The notes under the pieces were generated by a model that worked only from the letters and a program-made list of their open reading frames with translations, was not told the DNA's origin and ran no database searches. The translations under genes were made by a program, and so were the position numbers. This document shows positions 1-8,654 of a stretch of DNA of 64,000 bases, in pieces (positions within the stretch are counted from its first letter, which is position 1; every line of letters starts with the position of its first letter). The stretch is from Mesorhizobium sp. M3A.F.Ca.ET.080.04.2.1 (GTDB taxonomy: Bacteria; Pseudomonadota; Alphaproteobacteria; Rhizobiales; Rhizobiaceae). The stretch spans positions 2,480,001 to 2,544,000 of the forward strand of contig NZ_CP034451.1 of assembly GCF_003952525.1 (NCBI RefSeq). The letters run 5' to 3'.

Positions 1-260
1 CGCCGAAGGAAGTTGAAAACGTGCTGGTGAATATTCCGGGCGTCAAGGAGGCCGCCGTTGTCGGCGTGCCTGACGAGCTTCTGGGCCAGGCGGTCAAGGC
101 TTTCGTCGTGATCGAGCAAGGACGCATTGTCGGCGAAAGGCAGTTGCAGATGGAATGCCAGAAGCGGCTTGAAAGCTTCATGGTCCCGAAATCCATCGTC
201 ATCGTGCCCAGCCTGCCCATGACGGATACCGGAAAACTCAAGAAGGTGGCTCTTTCCTAG
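1..260 (+). CDS. AMP-dependent acyl-CoA synthetase/ligase, C-terminal end (5' partial)
   Basis: The reading frame is open to the left edge (first full codon at base 3), so only the last 85 residues are visible. They form the small C-terminal domain of ANL-superfamily adenylating enzymes: the PKEVEN opening, the VKEAAVVGVPDELLGQAVKAFVV strand-rich core, and the near-terminal PMTDTGKLKK, whose first lysine (TGK) is the usual adenylation-step lysine. The substrate cannot be told from this end. An acyl carrier protein follows 52 bases downstream on the same strand, so the enzyme may load an acyl or aminoacyl group onto that carrier rather than onto CoA; this is inference from adjacency. Confidence 0.85.
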   Translation, partial: PKEVENVLVNIPGVKEAAVVGVPDELLGQAVKAFVVIEQGRIVGERQLQMECQKRLESFMVPKSIVIVPSLPMTDTGKLKKVALS

Positions 261-312
261 TGCCTGTTGGACGGCGCCGACTGCATTTTGTCTCTTTTGG
301 AGGGTGGATTAG

Positions 313-588
313 ATGGATTCGATTTTGGCAACGAGGCCTGCGGGCGACATCTACACGAAACAAATTCGCGATTTCCTGGCTTCGAACTTCTACATCGCCG
401 ACGTGAAATCTCTGAGCACCACGCAATCGCTGCTCGATCAGGGCATCGTCGACTCTACGGGGGTGCTCGAGGTCATCGGCTTCATCGAAGAGACCTTTGG
501 CATCACTGTCGAGGACAGCGAGCTTCTGCCGGAGAACCTCGATTCCATCCAGGGCATTGCGCAATTCATCGCCCGCAAGCGGGGATGA
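313..588 (+). CDS. acyl carrier protein (stand-alone)
   Basis: A 91-residue protein with the acyl/peptidyl carrier fold. The phosphopantetheine attachment motif is DSTG at residues 47-50, with Ser48 as the predicted attachment site, inside LLDQGIVDSTGVLEVIGFIE; the C-terminal helix carries the usual IQGIAQFI pattern. A GGAGGG ribosome binding site lies 8 bases before the ATG. It follows the adenylating enzyme on the same strand. Its sequence is unlike housekeeping AcpP (no DSLD motif), so it probably serves a specialised acyl or aminoacyl transfer. The product is unknown. Confidence 0.88.
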   Translation: MDSILATRPAGDIYTKQIRDFLASNFYIADVKSLSTTQSLLDQGIVDSTGVLEVIGFIEETFGITVEDSELLPENLDSIQGIAQFIARKRG

Positions 589-608
589 AGCTCCGATCCG
601 CCAATTTC

Positions 609-1301
609 TCAGGGCTGCGGCTTTGCGTATCCGATCACGACGCGCGCCTCGCCGGCGAGATTGGTGACGACGCCTATATTGTCGTAGGCCCAGCTGCGCT
701 CCAGCAGGCTTGCAACTTGGCGATCCTGGCCGAGGCCGACCTCGAATAGCAGTGCGCCGCCCGGCCGCAGATACCGCGCGGCATCTTTCACCACGCGCAT
801 GTGGATGGCGATGCCATAGGGCCCGGCCGCAAAAGCCTCACGCGGCTCGAGCGCAAGCAGATGCGAGCGATCGCCTTCAAGCCGCTTCTCAGAGATGTAG
901 GGCGGATTGCACACCACGACGTCGATCGTGGCTGGGGGCACCAAAGCAGACAGCGCTTCGAACAAATCGCCCTTTAGAACGAACACCCGATCAGCCAGCC
1001 CATGGTGTAGGACATTGCGGCTCGCCACCTCGGCACAGGCATCGGTAACATCGCTGGCCCAGACCCGCGCGCTTGGAACATGGCGGGCAATGGCACAAGC
1101 GAGATTGCCGGCGCCGCAGCACATGTCGACAACGCGTGGCGCCGGCAGGTTCATTTGGTGCAGGACATCGAGCGCGGTCGAGCCCAACAGCTCCGTCTCC
1201 GGTCTCGGAACGAGCGCACCGGAAGCGACAAGCATTTCCATTCCCATGAAGACCGCGCTGCCTCTGCTATAGGCATCCGCGACGTTGATGTCCTCGCTCA
1301 A
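609..1301 (-). CDS. PrmC/HemK-like N5-glutamine methyltransferase domain protein
   Basis: A 230-residue class I SAM-dependent methyltransferase. Near the N-terminus it has LVPRPETELL, the conserved RPETE stretch of PrmC-type enzymes; then the SAM-binding VVDMCCGAGNLACAIA, and the catalytic NPPY motif in VVCNPPYISEKR, which marks methylation of a planar amide or amine nitrogen. It lacks the roughly 80-residue N-terminal helical domain that release-factor-binding PrmC has, so it is probably a paralogue with another substrate. The start is a TTG preceded by GGAGA at good spacing. It lies 54 bases after the polysaccharide export gene on the same strand and converges on the carrier-protein gene with 20 bases between them. 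Confidence 0.75.
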   Translation of the reverse strand: MSEDINVADAYSRGSAVFMGMEMLVASGALVPRPETELLGSTALDVLHQMNLPAPRVVDMCCGAGNLACAIARHVPSARVWASDVTDACAEVASRNVLHHGLADRVFVLKGDLFEALSALVPPATIDVVVCNPPYISEKRLEGDRSHLLALEPREAFAAGPYGIAIHMRVVKDAARYLRPGGALLFEVGLGQDRQVASLLERSWAYDNIGVVTNLAGEARVVIGYAKPQP

Positions 1302-1355
1302 GATTTGTCTCCACGGCGAGATCGAGCGTTCGTCGATTGTGCGGAAGCGATAGCG

Positions 1356-2618
1356 CTATTGTGCTGCCGCGCTTTCCAGCTCGTTGCTGAATCTGACCTC
1401 GATCGTATCTCCTGGCGCCACCTCGGCGTCCTCGTCCGTCGCCTGCTTGCGCCACTGCCCGTCGATCTTGCGGATGATCGTCAGCTGGGCCCGCACGGTC
1501 TCGCCGGCGATCGACAAAGGCGCGGCAGTCGCGCCCTGGGGCTGCAATTTCTGACTGGCTGCGCGAAGTCTTGCGCTGATGTCGGCCAGCCGGACCTCGG
1601 TGTCGCGCAGTTCGTTCAGCAGGCCGATCCGCCTCTGGTTCTCGTTTCGCTCGAGCTGCCTGGCGAAATCGTCCTGCAGGCGCCGCGTCCGCATGAGCTC
1701 GACGGATGTTTCCAGCGCCCGGGTGGACGATAAAAGGACTGCACGCCGGACGTCGGCGAGCCTGTTGTTCGTCAGGTTGCCGGCTTTGAACAGCCTCGTC
1801 ACCTGCGCAAGGTCCTCCTCGTCGGCCTTCACGCCATCGGCTTCGTCCTGCGCGCGCTTGATCAGTGCTTCGACCTGTGCTGCGGCGTCCCTGGCGCCCT
1901 TCTCCACAAAGCTCTGCTCTTGTTGATAGTTGTCCAGCGAGAGCTTCAGCGCTTCCGCTTCTGCCTTCGCTACGCCGGCCGCGAGCGCCGGAGTAAGGGG
2001 GGATCCCTGTGGAGGCTGCATGTCGAAACTGGCTTGCTTCTGGAGTTCCGCGCGCAGCCGGGCGCTGTGGAAGTAGTCCCTGGTATATTCCCCCCAGATC
2101 ATCTCATAGTCGCGCCGCAGATCCGTCGGGTCTGGTCCGACTTGGTTGCTTCGCGACCGCAAGAGGCTGAAGCCGCCGGCCACCGCAATCGCCTGCCGCA
2201 CGGTCATCAGCGGGCGAAAAGCCTGCTGTCCCGGGGTCAGCACATCGCCGGTCACATAGATCGGACGGTACTCAGCGATGATCGCCGTGACGTCGCTCGG
2301 TCTTACAACCGCCATCTGCTCGCGGCCGTCGGCCATGCGCATGTGAAAGATCTTGGTCGGCAAGATCGCCTGCAGGCGCGTTTGCAATTCCGGCGAAGTC
2401 AGGCCGCCGACCGATATCGTGCCCGCATCGGGGAGCAGGATCGTGCCATCCATCTGGACCACCGCACGCTGTGTCCGGCCCGGAATGGAGGTTATCCCGA
2501 TTTCGACAGTATCTCCGGGCGAAATCCGATAAGCAGCCGATAGATCGCCCGCAAAGGCCATGGGCAGGGTGGCCAGCACGGCAACCGCCGTGAGCAAGAA
2601 GCGGCTAAGGTTTACCAT
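1356..2618 (-). CDS. ExoF/Wza-like polysaccharide export protein
   Basis: A 420-residue secreted protein. The ATG at 2618 is chosen because it begins a clear signal peptide (MVNLSRFLLTAVAVLATLPMAFAG); the longer frame upstream is the shadow of the preceding gene. Next come the polysaccharide-export domain (YRISPGDTVEIGI...TILLPDAGTISVGGL, about residues 25-110), an SLBB-type ligand-binding segment (PIYVTGDVLTPGQQ, about 125-170), and a long charged region with coiled-coil character (about 200-350). This matches ExoF of rhizobial exopolysaccharide export in order and length. The start overlaps the stop of the upstream propeller gene, suggesting translational coupling. It should act in the outer-membrane/periplasmic export complex. 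Confidence 0.85.
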   Translation of the reverse strand: MVNLSRFLLTAVAVLATLPMAFAGDLSAAYRISPGDTVEIGITSIPGRTQRAVVQMDGTILLPDAGTISVGGLTSPELQTRLQAILPTKIFHMRMADGREQMAVVRPSDVTAIIAEYRPIYVTGDVLTPGQQAFRPLMTVRQAIAVAGGFSLLRSRSNQVGPDPTDLRRDYEMIWGEYTRDYFHSARLRAELQKQASFDMQPPQGSPLTPALAAGVAKAEAEALKLSLDNYQQEQSFVEKGARDAAAQVEALIKRAQDEADGVKADEEDLAQVTRLFKAGNLTNNRLADVRRAVLLSSTRALETSVELMRTRRLQDDFARQLERNENQRRIGLLNELRDTEVRLADISARLRAASQKLQPQGATAAPLSIAGETVRAQLTIIRKIDGQWRKQATDEDAEVAPGDTIEVRFSNELESAAAQ

Positions 2619-3871
2619 TGGCGACAAGCTCCTTCGGGTTCTCCTGTTGGGCCCAATCGAGACGGGCGACAAAGTCGTAAACCGGCCCGCCCGGCACGCC
2701 CCAGTTGCTTGACCAGATAACCTGCGACCCGTCCGGAGAAGGCGAGGCATGCGTCTCGCTCCAATAGTCGGAGGGAGGATTGCGCGTTTGCACGATGCGC
2801 CGAACGGCGCCGCTGCCGTCGATGCGAAGCGCGATCACCTCGCGCGCATAAGGGGCCCATCCCGGATTGGCGGAAACCTGTTCCGGATTGCCGCCATAGC
2901 TCAGGAACGCCCAGTCGCTCCTGGCCAGAGCGCGGGTCGATGCGTGCTCCGCCTGGCCATAGGCGGTAAGTGGTGTCACCTTCCCACCGACAGCCTGCGT
3001 TTGATTATCTGGAACTTGTCGGGCCCGGACTTGCTGATGCCGACATAGACCTCGTTGCCATCTTCGTCGACCGTCAGATCGCCGTGACCGGGCCGATGAT
3101 GGTCCGTCCATCTCTGCCGCAAGCTCCCGTCAACGGCGAAAATGGCTCTTTGTTCTGTGCCGTCCATCAGATTTTGGAAACACAGGATATACGCTGCGAG
3201 TGGCGAGATGGTGCAGGAACTGGTCGTTCCAGGAACTTGAGCAAGATCGATGTCCGGGAATTTCCCGCGCCGATCCAGATCGTAGGCAAAGACAACCTTC
3301 GCGCCATCCTTGCGGACTGCGCGCACCGCGATGCGGCTGCCGTCCCGACTAGGATTGCCCTTCGAGGGGCCGAATTGCAGGTCGCGATACGCTGTGGACG
3401 TGAACAGGATTTGTTCCTGGTTCGTCCGCGGTGCCCAGGTCGAAATCGCTCGGTTGTGAACGCAGATCATCAGCTCGGGATTGCGGGGATGCCACTCGCA
3501 TTCCCCGCCTCTGTTGCGGTGAAACAGCGCCACATAAGTGTGCCCGTCGAGAAAGCACATTCCATTGCAGCCGTTGTCGAGGAGCAGCAACGTCTGGTCA
3601 GCATTCCAGGCTTGCGCACTTGAATAACGGTGGCTGCAATATTTGGGCCCGCAGACAACGCCGTTGCCAAGACTTCCGGGCTTGGTGATGCGAACAAGCT
3701 GGTGCCGAATGCCGGGTCGGTCGCGGGACGAAGATAGTCGGGCAGATCCATCGCCACCGGCGCCACGAATCCGGTGGACGCGTTGCTTCCCTGACCGCCG
3801 GCCGTCCGCAGGTTGAGGAGCGCGGCAGCGCAAACCATGAGCAATGCGGCAGCGACCGGGGTGAGCCTCAT
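2605..3871 (-). pseudogene. secreted beta-propeller-like protein gene with two frameshifts
   Basis: Three overlapping frames join into one protein of about 420 residues if two single-base deletions are repaired. The first part starts at 3871 with a signal peptide (MRLTPVAAALLMVCAAALLNL). The frame changes near 3696-3704, where DPAFGTSL continues as VRITKPGSLGNGVVCGPK. It changes again near 2978-2986, where QIIKRRLSVG continues as KVTPLTAYGQ. The repaired middle and end (GHTYVALFHRNRGGECEWHPR, DGSRIAVRAVRKDGAKVVFAYDLD, ASPSPDGSQVIWSSN) look like TolB/oligogalacturonate-lyase-type propeller blades. Its start overlaps the dehydratase stop (ATGA) and its end overlaps the export gene, so the operon frame is otherwise intact. 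Either a real pseudogene or two sequence errors. Confidence 0.7.
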
Positions 3872-4872
3872 GTCATGTAGCCCATCTCTTGACGTACGAG
3901 TCCTTCACTGAGGCGTTTGCGCCACCACGCAATGGTTCGGCTCAGGCCTTCGCGCAGACTGGTCTGTGCCTTCCATCCCGTTGCCGTCTCGAGCCGCGAC
4001 GAATTTGCCAACAGCGCCCGGACCTCGGAATTTTGCGGCCGCAGCCGGCTTTCGTCGCGATGCACCGGCTTGTTCGAACCGCTCAGCTCAAGCACCAGGT
4101 CCAGCACGTCCGATATGGTGACCGCGCGCTGGCTTCCGGCATTGTACGCATGCCCGAATTCGAGTTCAGCAGAGCCTGCGGCGAGGAAAGCCGCCGCGGT
4201 GTCTTCGACGAAGGTGAGGTCGCGGACCGGGCTGGTATCTCCCACCATGATGGCCGCGCATTTAGGATCGAGGGCCTGCCTGATGATCGTCGGCACGATT
4301 GCTCGTTCGCTTTGGCGCGGTCCGAATGTGTTGAATGGACGAAGCACAACGACAGGCACATCGAAGGATCGAGCGTAGGACTCCGCCATCATGTCGGCTC
4401 CGATCTTGGAGGCCGAGTATGGCGACTGCCCCTGCAGCGGATGGGATTCACTGATGGGCATGGTCAGGGCGGTGCCGTAAACCTCGCTGGTTGAGGTGTG
4501 CACCACGCGCTCGATGTCCCACTGGCGCGCCGCTTCGAGCACATTGAGCGTGCCCATCACGTTCGTCTCTACATAGGATTGAGCGGCGGCGTATGAGTAC
4601 GGAATGGCGATCAGTGCCGCGAGATGAAAAACGACGGCCTGGCCAGCTACGATCCTGTTCACGAACGCGCTGTCGCGAACGTCGCCGCGGACGAGCTTCA
4701 GCTGGTTTCGGATGCCGTCCGGCAGGTCATCCAGCCACCCGTGACTGTCGAACGAATTATAGAGGGCCAAAGCAGTTACGTCCGCGCCGCCGCGAACCAG
4801 TGCCTCGGTCAGATGCGACCCGATGAACCCGTCCGCGCCGGTGACCAGAACTCTTTTTCCCTGATAGGTCAT
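3868..4872 (-). CDS. NAD-dependent sugar 4,6-dehydratase, LegB-like
   Basis: A 334-residue extended short-chain dehydrogenase. The ATG at 4872 begins MTYQGKRVLVTGADGFIGSHL, the Rossmann GxxGxxG motif. The NDP-sugar 4,6-dehydratase signature follows: HLAALIAIPYSYAAAQSYVETNVMGTLNVLEAA, the TSTSEVYGT segment, the catalytic YSASK (Tyr and Lys), and RPFNTFGPRQS. The wording is closest to LegB, which converts UDP-GlcNAc to the 4-keto-6-deoxy sugar. The gene lies 22 bases after the sugar transferase and ends in an ATGA overlap with the next gene. With the neighbouring aminotransferase it should make a 4-amino-4,6-dideoxy sugar nucleotide. Confidence 0.83.
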   Translation of the reverse strand: MTYQGKRVLVTGADGFIGSHLTEALVRGGADVTALALYNSFDSHGWLDDLPDGIRNQLKLVRGDVRDSAFVNRIVAGQAVVFHLAALIAIPYSYAAAQSYVETNVMGTLNVLEAARQWDIERVVHTSTSEVYGTALTMPISESHPLQGQSPYSASKIGADMMAESYARSFDVPVVVLRPFNTFGPRQSERAIVPTIIRQALDPKCAAIMVGDTSPVRDLTFVEDTAAAFLAAGSAELEFGHAYNAGSQRAVTISDVLDLVLELSGSNKPVHRDESRLRPQNSEVRALLANSSRLETATGWKAQTSLREGLSRTIAWWRKRLSEGLVRQEMGYMT

Positions 4873-4894
4873 GACCACAATCCCCGGACCGCTT

Positions 4895-5569
4895 TCAAGC
4901 ATCGCCTGAGCGCGCCGAGGCCATGCCAAGGACAATGAAAACACCGCGAACGACAAGCACCGCGTCGGAGATGATGGTCCGGCGACCATAGTAGGAAAGA
5001 TCGATCCTGGCTTTTGCCGGAAACAGCACTTCCTTGTAGAACGTGGCCGGCTCGACATCGCGAGGGTAGAAAAGGTCCTCGCGGCGGAACATGATCTGAG
5101 CAGGACCGAACAAGCCCGGCTTGTATTGCAAGACAGCTTCGTAGCCGTCCCTGAAACACTCGGCGAAAGGCAGACTCTCAGGGCGCGGGCCGACTAGGGC
5201 CATTTCGCCCTTCAGGACGTTCCACAACTGCGGCAGTTCGTCGAACTTGCTGAGAGCTAGAAACCTGCCCACCATCGTCATTCGGTCGTCATTGGCAAGG
5301 GTCAGCGCAGGGCCTCCCGCATCGCAACGGGGATCGAATTTTCGGAATTTGTACATGTGGAAAAGCCGTCCGCCGGCACCTATGCGGGGCTGAACAAAGA
5401 CGACGGGGCGGCCGCCTTCCAGCAGCAGTGCTGCTGCGATCAGGAGCATCAGCGGCGACAGGGCAATGAGCCCTGCGGATGCGGCGATGATATCCATGGC
5501 GCGCCTGCCAAGTCCGTGGCGGACCCGTGCCATACCAAGCTGGTGAATGGGGATGTCGAATGCGTTCAT
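4895..5569 (-). CDS. initiating sugar-phosphate transferase (bacterial sugar transferase family)
   Basis: A 224-residue member of the PglC/WcaJ-type polyprenyl-phosphate sugar-1-phosphotransferases. An N-terminal reentrant membrane helix (MDIIAASAGLIALSPLMLLIAAALLLE) is followed by GRPVVFVQPRIGAGGRLFHMYKFRKF, LSKFDELPQLWNVLKGEMALVGPRPE and YKPGLFGPAQI, all diagnostic of the family; the DE in KFDELPQ is the catalytic pair. It should move the first sugar phosphate from a UDP-sugar onto undecaprenyl phosphate at the inner face of the membrane. Its start overlaps the aminotransferase stop (ATGA). A short single-helix form of this type next to LegB/LegC-like genes suggests a diamino- or amino-dideoxy sugar as first residue. 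Confidence 0.88.
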   Translation of the reverse strand: MNAFDIPIHQLGMARVRHGLGRRAMDIIAASAGLIALSPLMLLIAAALLLEGGRPVVFVQPRIGAGGRLFHMYKFRKFDPRCDAGGPALTLANDDRMTMVGRFLALSKFDELPQLWNVLKGEMALVGPRPESLPFAECFRDGYEAVLQYKPGLFGPAQIMFRREDLFYPRDVEPATFYKEVLFPAKARIDLSYYGRRTIISDAVLVVRGVFIVLGMASARSGDA

Positions 5570-6738
5570 GCGGCTGTCCCGGCCCGAGAACCGCTGTCGA
5601 GAGCCGACGCCAGCGCATCCACCACTGCCTCCGCGACCGGAGATGTTATCTGGGGATGCAGGGGAATGGTCAGTTCACGGTCGGCGAAAGACTCCGTGCG
5701 CGGCAGGTGAACCCCGGGAAAGAGTTCCCGATACAGGGTCATTTGATGCACAGGCGGATAGTGAATTGTGGTCTGTATGCCCTGCGCGCGCAGCTCGTCG
5801 ATGACGTCTTGCCTGTTGACATAGCGGGGCAAGAGGATCGGCATGATGTGATATGCGGAGGTGCGCGGTTCCGCAAATGGCATCGAGATGGTCGGGCAGC
5901 GCATGGCGATAAGACGCCTGTACAGCACGACAAGGATGCGTCTGACCTCATTCCACTCCTGCAAATTGCGAAGCTGAACCAGGCCGATGGCAGCCCGCAT
6001 CTCATCCATGCGGTAGTTGAAGCCGAGCATGGTCACGTCATATTGCGGTGTGCGGCTGTTCAGTCTCTGGCGCGTTCCAGTGGTCATGCCATGCGCACGC
6101 GCCTGGCGAATCTTCTCCCGCAAGTCGGGATCTCGCGTGATGACCACGCCGCCCTCCGCGGTGGTCATGTTCTTATTGCCGTAGAAACTGAACGCCGCTC
6201 CGGCACCGAAGGTCCCTACCTCCTTCAAACCAGGGGCGTGTGCGGCGTCCTCGATGATGTAGAGACCCCGCACGCTGGCGAAGGTCTGCCACTCCTCCTT
6301 GTTGGCGAGGTAGCCTGCGAAATGGACGAGGATCACAGCTCTGGTGCGCGACGTGCAGCGCGCCTCTGCCTCTGCAACCGACATCAGCGGAACGTCGTCG
6401 GATTCAATATCGACAAAGACCGGCTTGGCGCCGACATACAACACTGCGTTCGCGGTCGCCACGAAGGTCAGGGAAGGCACCAGGACCTCGTCACCGGGCC
6501 CAATGCCGAGTCCGTAAAGAATGAGGTGAAGGGCGGCAGTGCAGGAACTGACCGCGACGCAATCGTCGGCGCCGTGCACCGCGGCAAATGCCGCTTCAAA
6601 CGCCCGAACCCGCTCGCCCATGGTCAGCCAGCCGCTGTCGATCACTTTCGACAAGGCGGCCTTCTCTGGAACACCCAGCACGGGTGCGCTAACCAAGAGC
6701 ATCCCAACCTCCCGGTGATCGTCTGCTTCCGTCTCCAC
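5566..6738 (-). CDS. PLP-dependent sugar aminotransferase, LegC/DegT-DnrJ-EryC1 family
   Basis: A 390-residue fold type I sugar aminotransferase. The PLP lysine is in AFSFYGNKNMTTAEGG; GDEVLVPSLTFVATANAVLYVGAKPVFVDIE and EDAAHAPG are the other family hallmarks, and GFNYRMDEMRAAIGLVQL lines the subunit interface. It should place an amino group on C4 of a 4-keto-6-deoxy NDP-sugar, the product of the LegB-like dehydratase in this operon. Two starts are possible: 6738, eight bases after the upstream stop, or the ATG at 6702 (MLLVSAPVLG), which would remove a polar leader. The 3' end overlaps the sugar transferase by ATGA. Confidence 0.86.
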   Translation of the reverse strand: METEADDHREVGMLLVSAPVLGVPEKAALSKVIDSGWLTMGERVRAFEAAFAAVHGADDCVAVSSCTAALHLILYGLGIGPGDEVLVPSLTFVATANAVLYVGAKPVFVDIESDDVPLMSVAEAEARCTSRTRAVILVHFAGYLANKEEWQTFASVRGLYIIEDAAHAPGLKEVGTFGAGAAFSFYGNKNMTTAEGGVVITRDPDLREKIRQARAHGMTTGTRQRLNSRTPQYDVTMLGFNYRMDEMRAAIGLVQLRNLQEWNEVRRILVVLYRRLIAMRCPTISMPFAEPRTSAYHIMPILLPRYVNRQDVIDELRAQGIQTTIHYPPVHQMTLYRELFPGVHLPRTESFADRELTIPLHPQITSPVAEAVVDALASALDSGSRAGTAA

Positions 6739-6746
6739 AAGCTGCT

Positions 6747-7469
6747 TCAGGCTGCTGCGGCGGCGACCTCCATGGACGCCGACTGCTCCTCCCAGGAGAC
6801 CGCCTGCGCCTTCTGAAAATCTTCGACGCGGCCGATATCCAGCCAGAGCCCTTCATGCTTATAAACGTGCACGACCTGTCCATCTTGAAGCATTTGCAGC
6901 ATCAGATCGTCGAATCCGAACGGGATGCCAGACGGGATAAAGCGCAGAACATCGGGATTCATGCAGTAGATTCCCATGCTTACCAAATGCGTCAGCGAGG
7001 GCTTTTCGCGGAAAACCTGGACAGTGTCGTTGACCTCGTCGATGACGCCGAAGTCCATCTTGGTGACGCGTGAAGCGGTCGCGATTGTAACCAGGTCGCT
7101 GTGGGCACGGTGCGCCGCCACAAACCGACTGAGGCTCAAGTCGGTAAGCACGTCGCCGTTGAGGACGAGAAAGGGTTCGTCCAGTTCCTCTCTGATCAAG
7201 GAGAGTGGGCCTATAGTCCCAAGCGGTTCCATTTCTTGCGTGTAACGGATCTTGACGTTCCACTGGGAACCATCACCGCAGACGCTGCGGATGAGGTGGC
7301 CCAGGTAGCCCGTCGTGACATAGACGTTTTCAATGCCGTTTCGCCGCAGCCATTTCAGCAGCAACTCAAGCACAGGCCGGGCACCGATCGGCATCAAAGG
7401 CTTCGGCAGAACCGAGGTGAATGGCCGAAGGCGCATGCCCATTCCACCGCATTGAATAACCGCTTTCAT
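6747..7469 (-). CDS. sugar-phosphate nucleotidyltransferase
   Basis: A 240-residue nucleotidyltransferase. The start at 7469 follows a GGGAGG ribosome binding site and opens with KAVIQCGGMGMRLRPFTSVLPKPLMPIG, a variant of the GGxGxRLxPLT nucleotide-binding signature. LVLNGDVLTDL carries the metal-binding Asp, and FREKPS and LWLDIGRVEDFQKAQ are typical of NDP-sugar pyrophosphorylases. It lacks the C-terminal left-handed beta-helix, so it is a single-domain form. It is the first gene of the operon that runs down to the export protein. The sugar is uncertain: hexose-1-phosphate thymidylyl-, guanylyl- or uridylyl-transfer would all fit. Confidence 0.82.
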   Translation of the reverse strand: MKAVIQCGGMGMRLRPFTSVLPKPLMPIGARPVLELLLKWLRRNGIENVYVTTGYLGHLIRSVCGDGSQWNVKIRYTQEMEPLGTIGPLSLIREELDEPFLVLNGDVLTDLSLSRFVAAHRAHSDLVTIATASRVTKMDFGVIDEVNDTVQVFREKPSLTHLVSMGIYCMNPDVLRFIPSGIPFGFDDLMLQMLQDGQVVHVYKHEGLWLDIGRVEDFQKAQAVSWEEQSASMEVAAAAA

Positions 7470-7902
7470 ACGATCCTCCCGGCCCATATGGCCGACACAG
7501 GCCAATAATCAGGTCAGCGTCCGAAGCTCACGTCCGGCCGCGTTGATTGGCTGTGACCCAAGGGGTCGCTGCACGTGCTCCGGATTGGGCGGAAAATACG
7601 CTCCGGCTGCAGACGTGTCGTCGTGCGTTCGAATGGCGCTGTCCTGGGGACGGGCCGGACGGCAAGGCGCGGCCACATCGCTCACGCAGGCACGGATGCA
7701 ACGGCGTGCTGGCAGGGGACCAAGGTCCGACTTGCATCATGGTAAACGCATAGTAGCCTCTTCGGTCCAGCCAGGTGCATTAGAAGGTCGGAATTCTTGT
7801 TGGGTTTCAGCTACCGGACGGGGTGCGCATCTTCACATTCAGAATAGCGTTCTGGATGTTTGCCGTTCGTCCCAGGCCGAAAGTGGTGTGCGTTGGGGTG
7901 AA
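7470..7902. other. divergent intergenic region between the polysaccharide operon and the response regulator
   Basis: This 433-base stretch must hold the promoters of the minus-strand polysaccharide operon and of the plus-strand response regulator gene. The open frames inside it have no recognisable domain and only one continues in frame into the regulator. No clear inverted repeat, riboswitch or tRNA was seen. Confidence 0.5.
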
Positions 7903-8559
7903 ATGTACAAGATCGTCATCGCCGATGATCATGGACTGTACAGGCGTGGCTTACGGTTGGCGTTGACCGCCGCCATCGAAGGCGTCGAAATCTTTGAGGC
8001 GACATGTTTCGATGCCGTGGTTGGCCTCCTTGCCGAACACAAGCCCATCAGCCTCGCGATGCTCGATCTCAATATGCCGGGACTCTTCTCGCAGGAAGTG
8101 CTTAGCGACGTTTTGGCTGCTTACCCGGACACGCGATTTGCAATTGTTTCGGGCAACGATTCACGATCCGAAATCATAACCGCCCTCTCGGTTGGGCTGC
8201 ACGGCTACATTGTGAAATCGCAGCCTGACGAGGAAGTCGTGCTGGCCGTGAAGGAGATCCTATCGGGTCGAATCTACGTGCCAGCACTTCTGTCCCGGAC
8301 CTCTGCAAGCCACGAGCAGGGGCTTGAAATTCCGCACGGGAACAGCACCGGCGCAGGCGCTCTGGGAAAGCTAACATCGCGACAAAAGGATGTTTTGAGG
8401 CTGATGGCCGAGGGCTATTCGAATAAGGAGATCGCTCGAGATCTCGATATCGCCGAGGCCACTACGAAGATCCACGCCGCCGCGATCATGCGGGTGCTGG
8501 GGGTTCGAAATCGGACCGAGGCGGCAATTTTGATCAAGAACTGGCTGGGAACAATGTGA
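7903..8559 (+). CDS. LuxR/NarL-type response regulator
   Basis: A 218-residue two-domain regulator. The receiver domain (residues 2-120) has the acidic pair Asp8-Asp9, the phosphoacceptor Asp55 in LAMLDLNMPG, and Lys105 in GYIVKS. The C-terminal LuxR helix-turn-helix (about 150-212) reads KLTSRQKDVLRLMAEGYSNKEIARDLDIAEATTKIHAAAIMRVLGVRNRTEA. The ATG at 7903 follows GGGGTGAA; the frame extends upstream without homology. The histidine kinase on the opposite strand converges on it with 95 bases between, so the two could form a pair. Its place between two polysaccharide operons makes control of polysaccharide production a reasonable guess. Confidence 0.88.
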   Translation: MYKIVIADDHGLYRRGLRLALTAAIEGVEIFEATCFDAVVGLLAEHKPISLAMLDLNMPGLFSQEVLSDVLAAYPDTRFAIVSGNDSRSEIITALSVGLHGYIVKSQPDEEVVLAVKEILSGRIYVPALLSRTSASHEQGLEIPHGNSTGAGALGKLTSRQKDVLRLMAEGYSNKEIARDLDIAEATTKIHAAAIMRVLGVRNRTEAAILIKNWLGTM

Positions 8560-8654
8560 GCTAAAGCGAGTCGCGCTGAGAACGGATCAGGCGATGCGCT
8601 TTGTTGATGCATGTCGTTGTCTCAGAACCGCTGCGCACCTCTGAGCGACCTGCA

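Noticed and set aside
5527..6816. 429-residue open frame on the plus strand
   Set aside because: It is antisense to the LegC-like aminotransferase, whose motifs and operon overlaps are clear; the plus-strand product has no domain.
8560..8654. Terminator between response regulator and histidine kinase
   Set aside because: No stem with a following T-run was found in the 95 bases.
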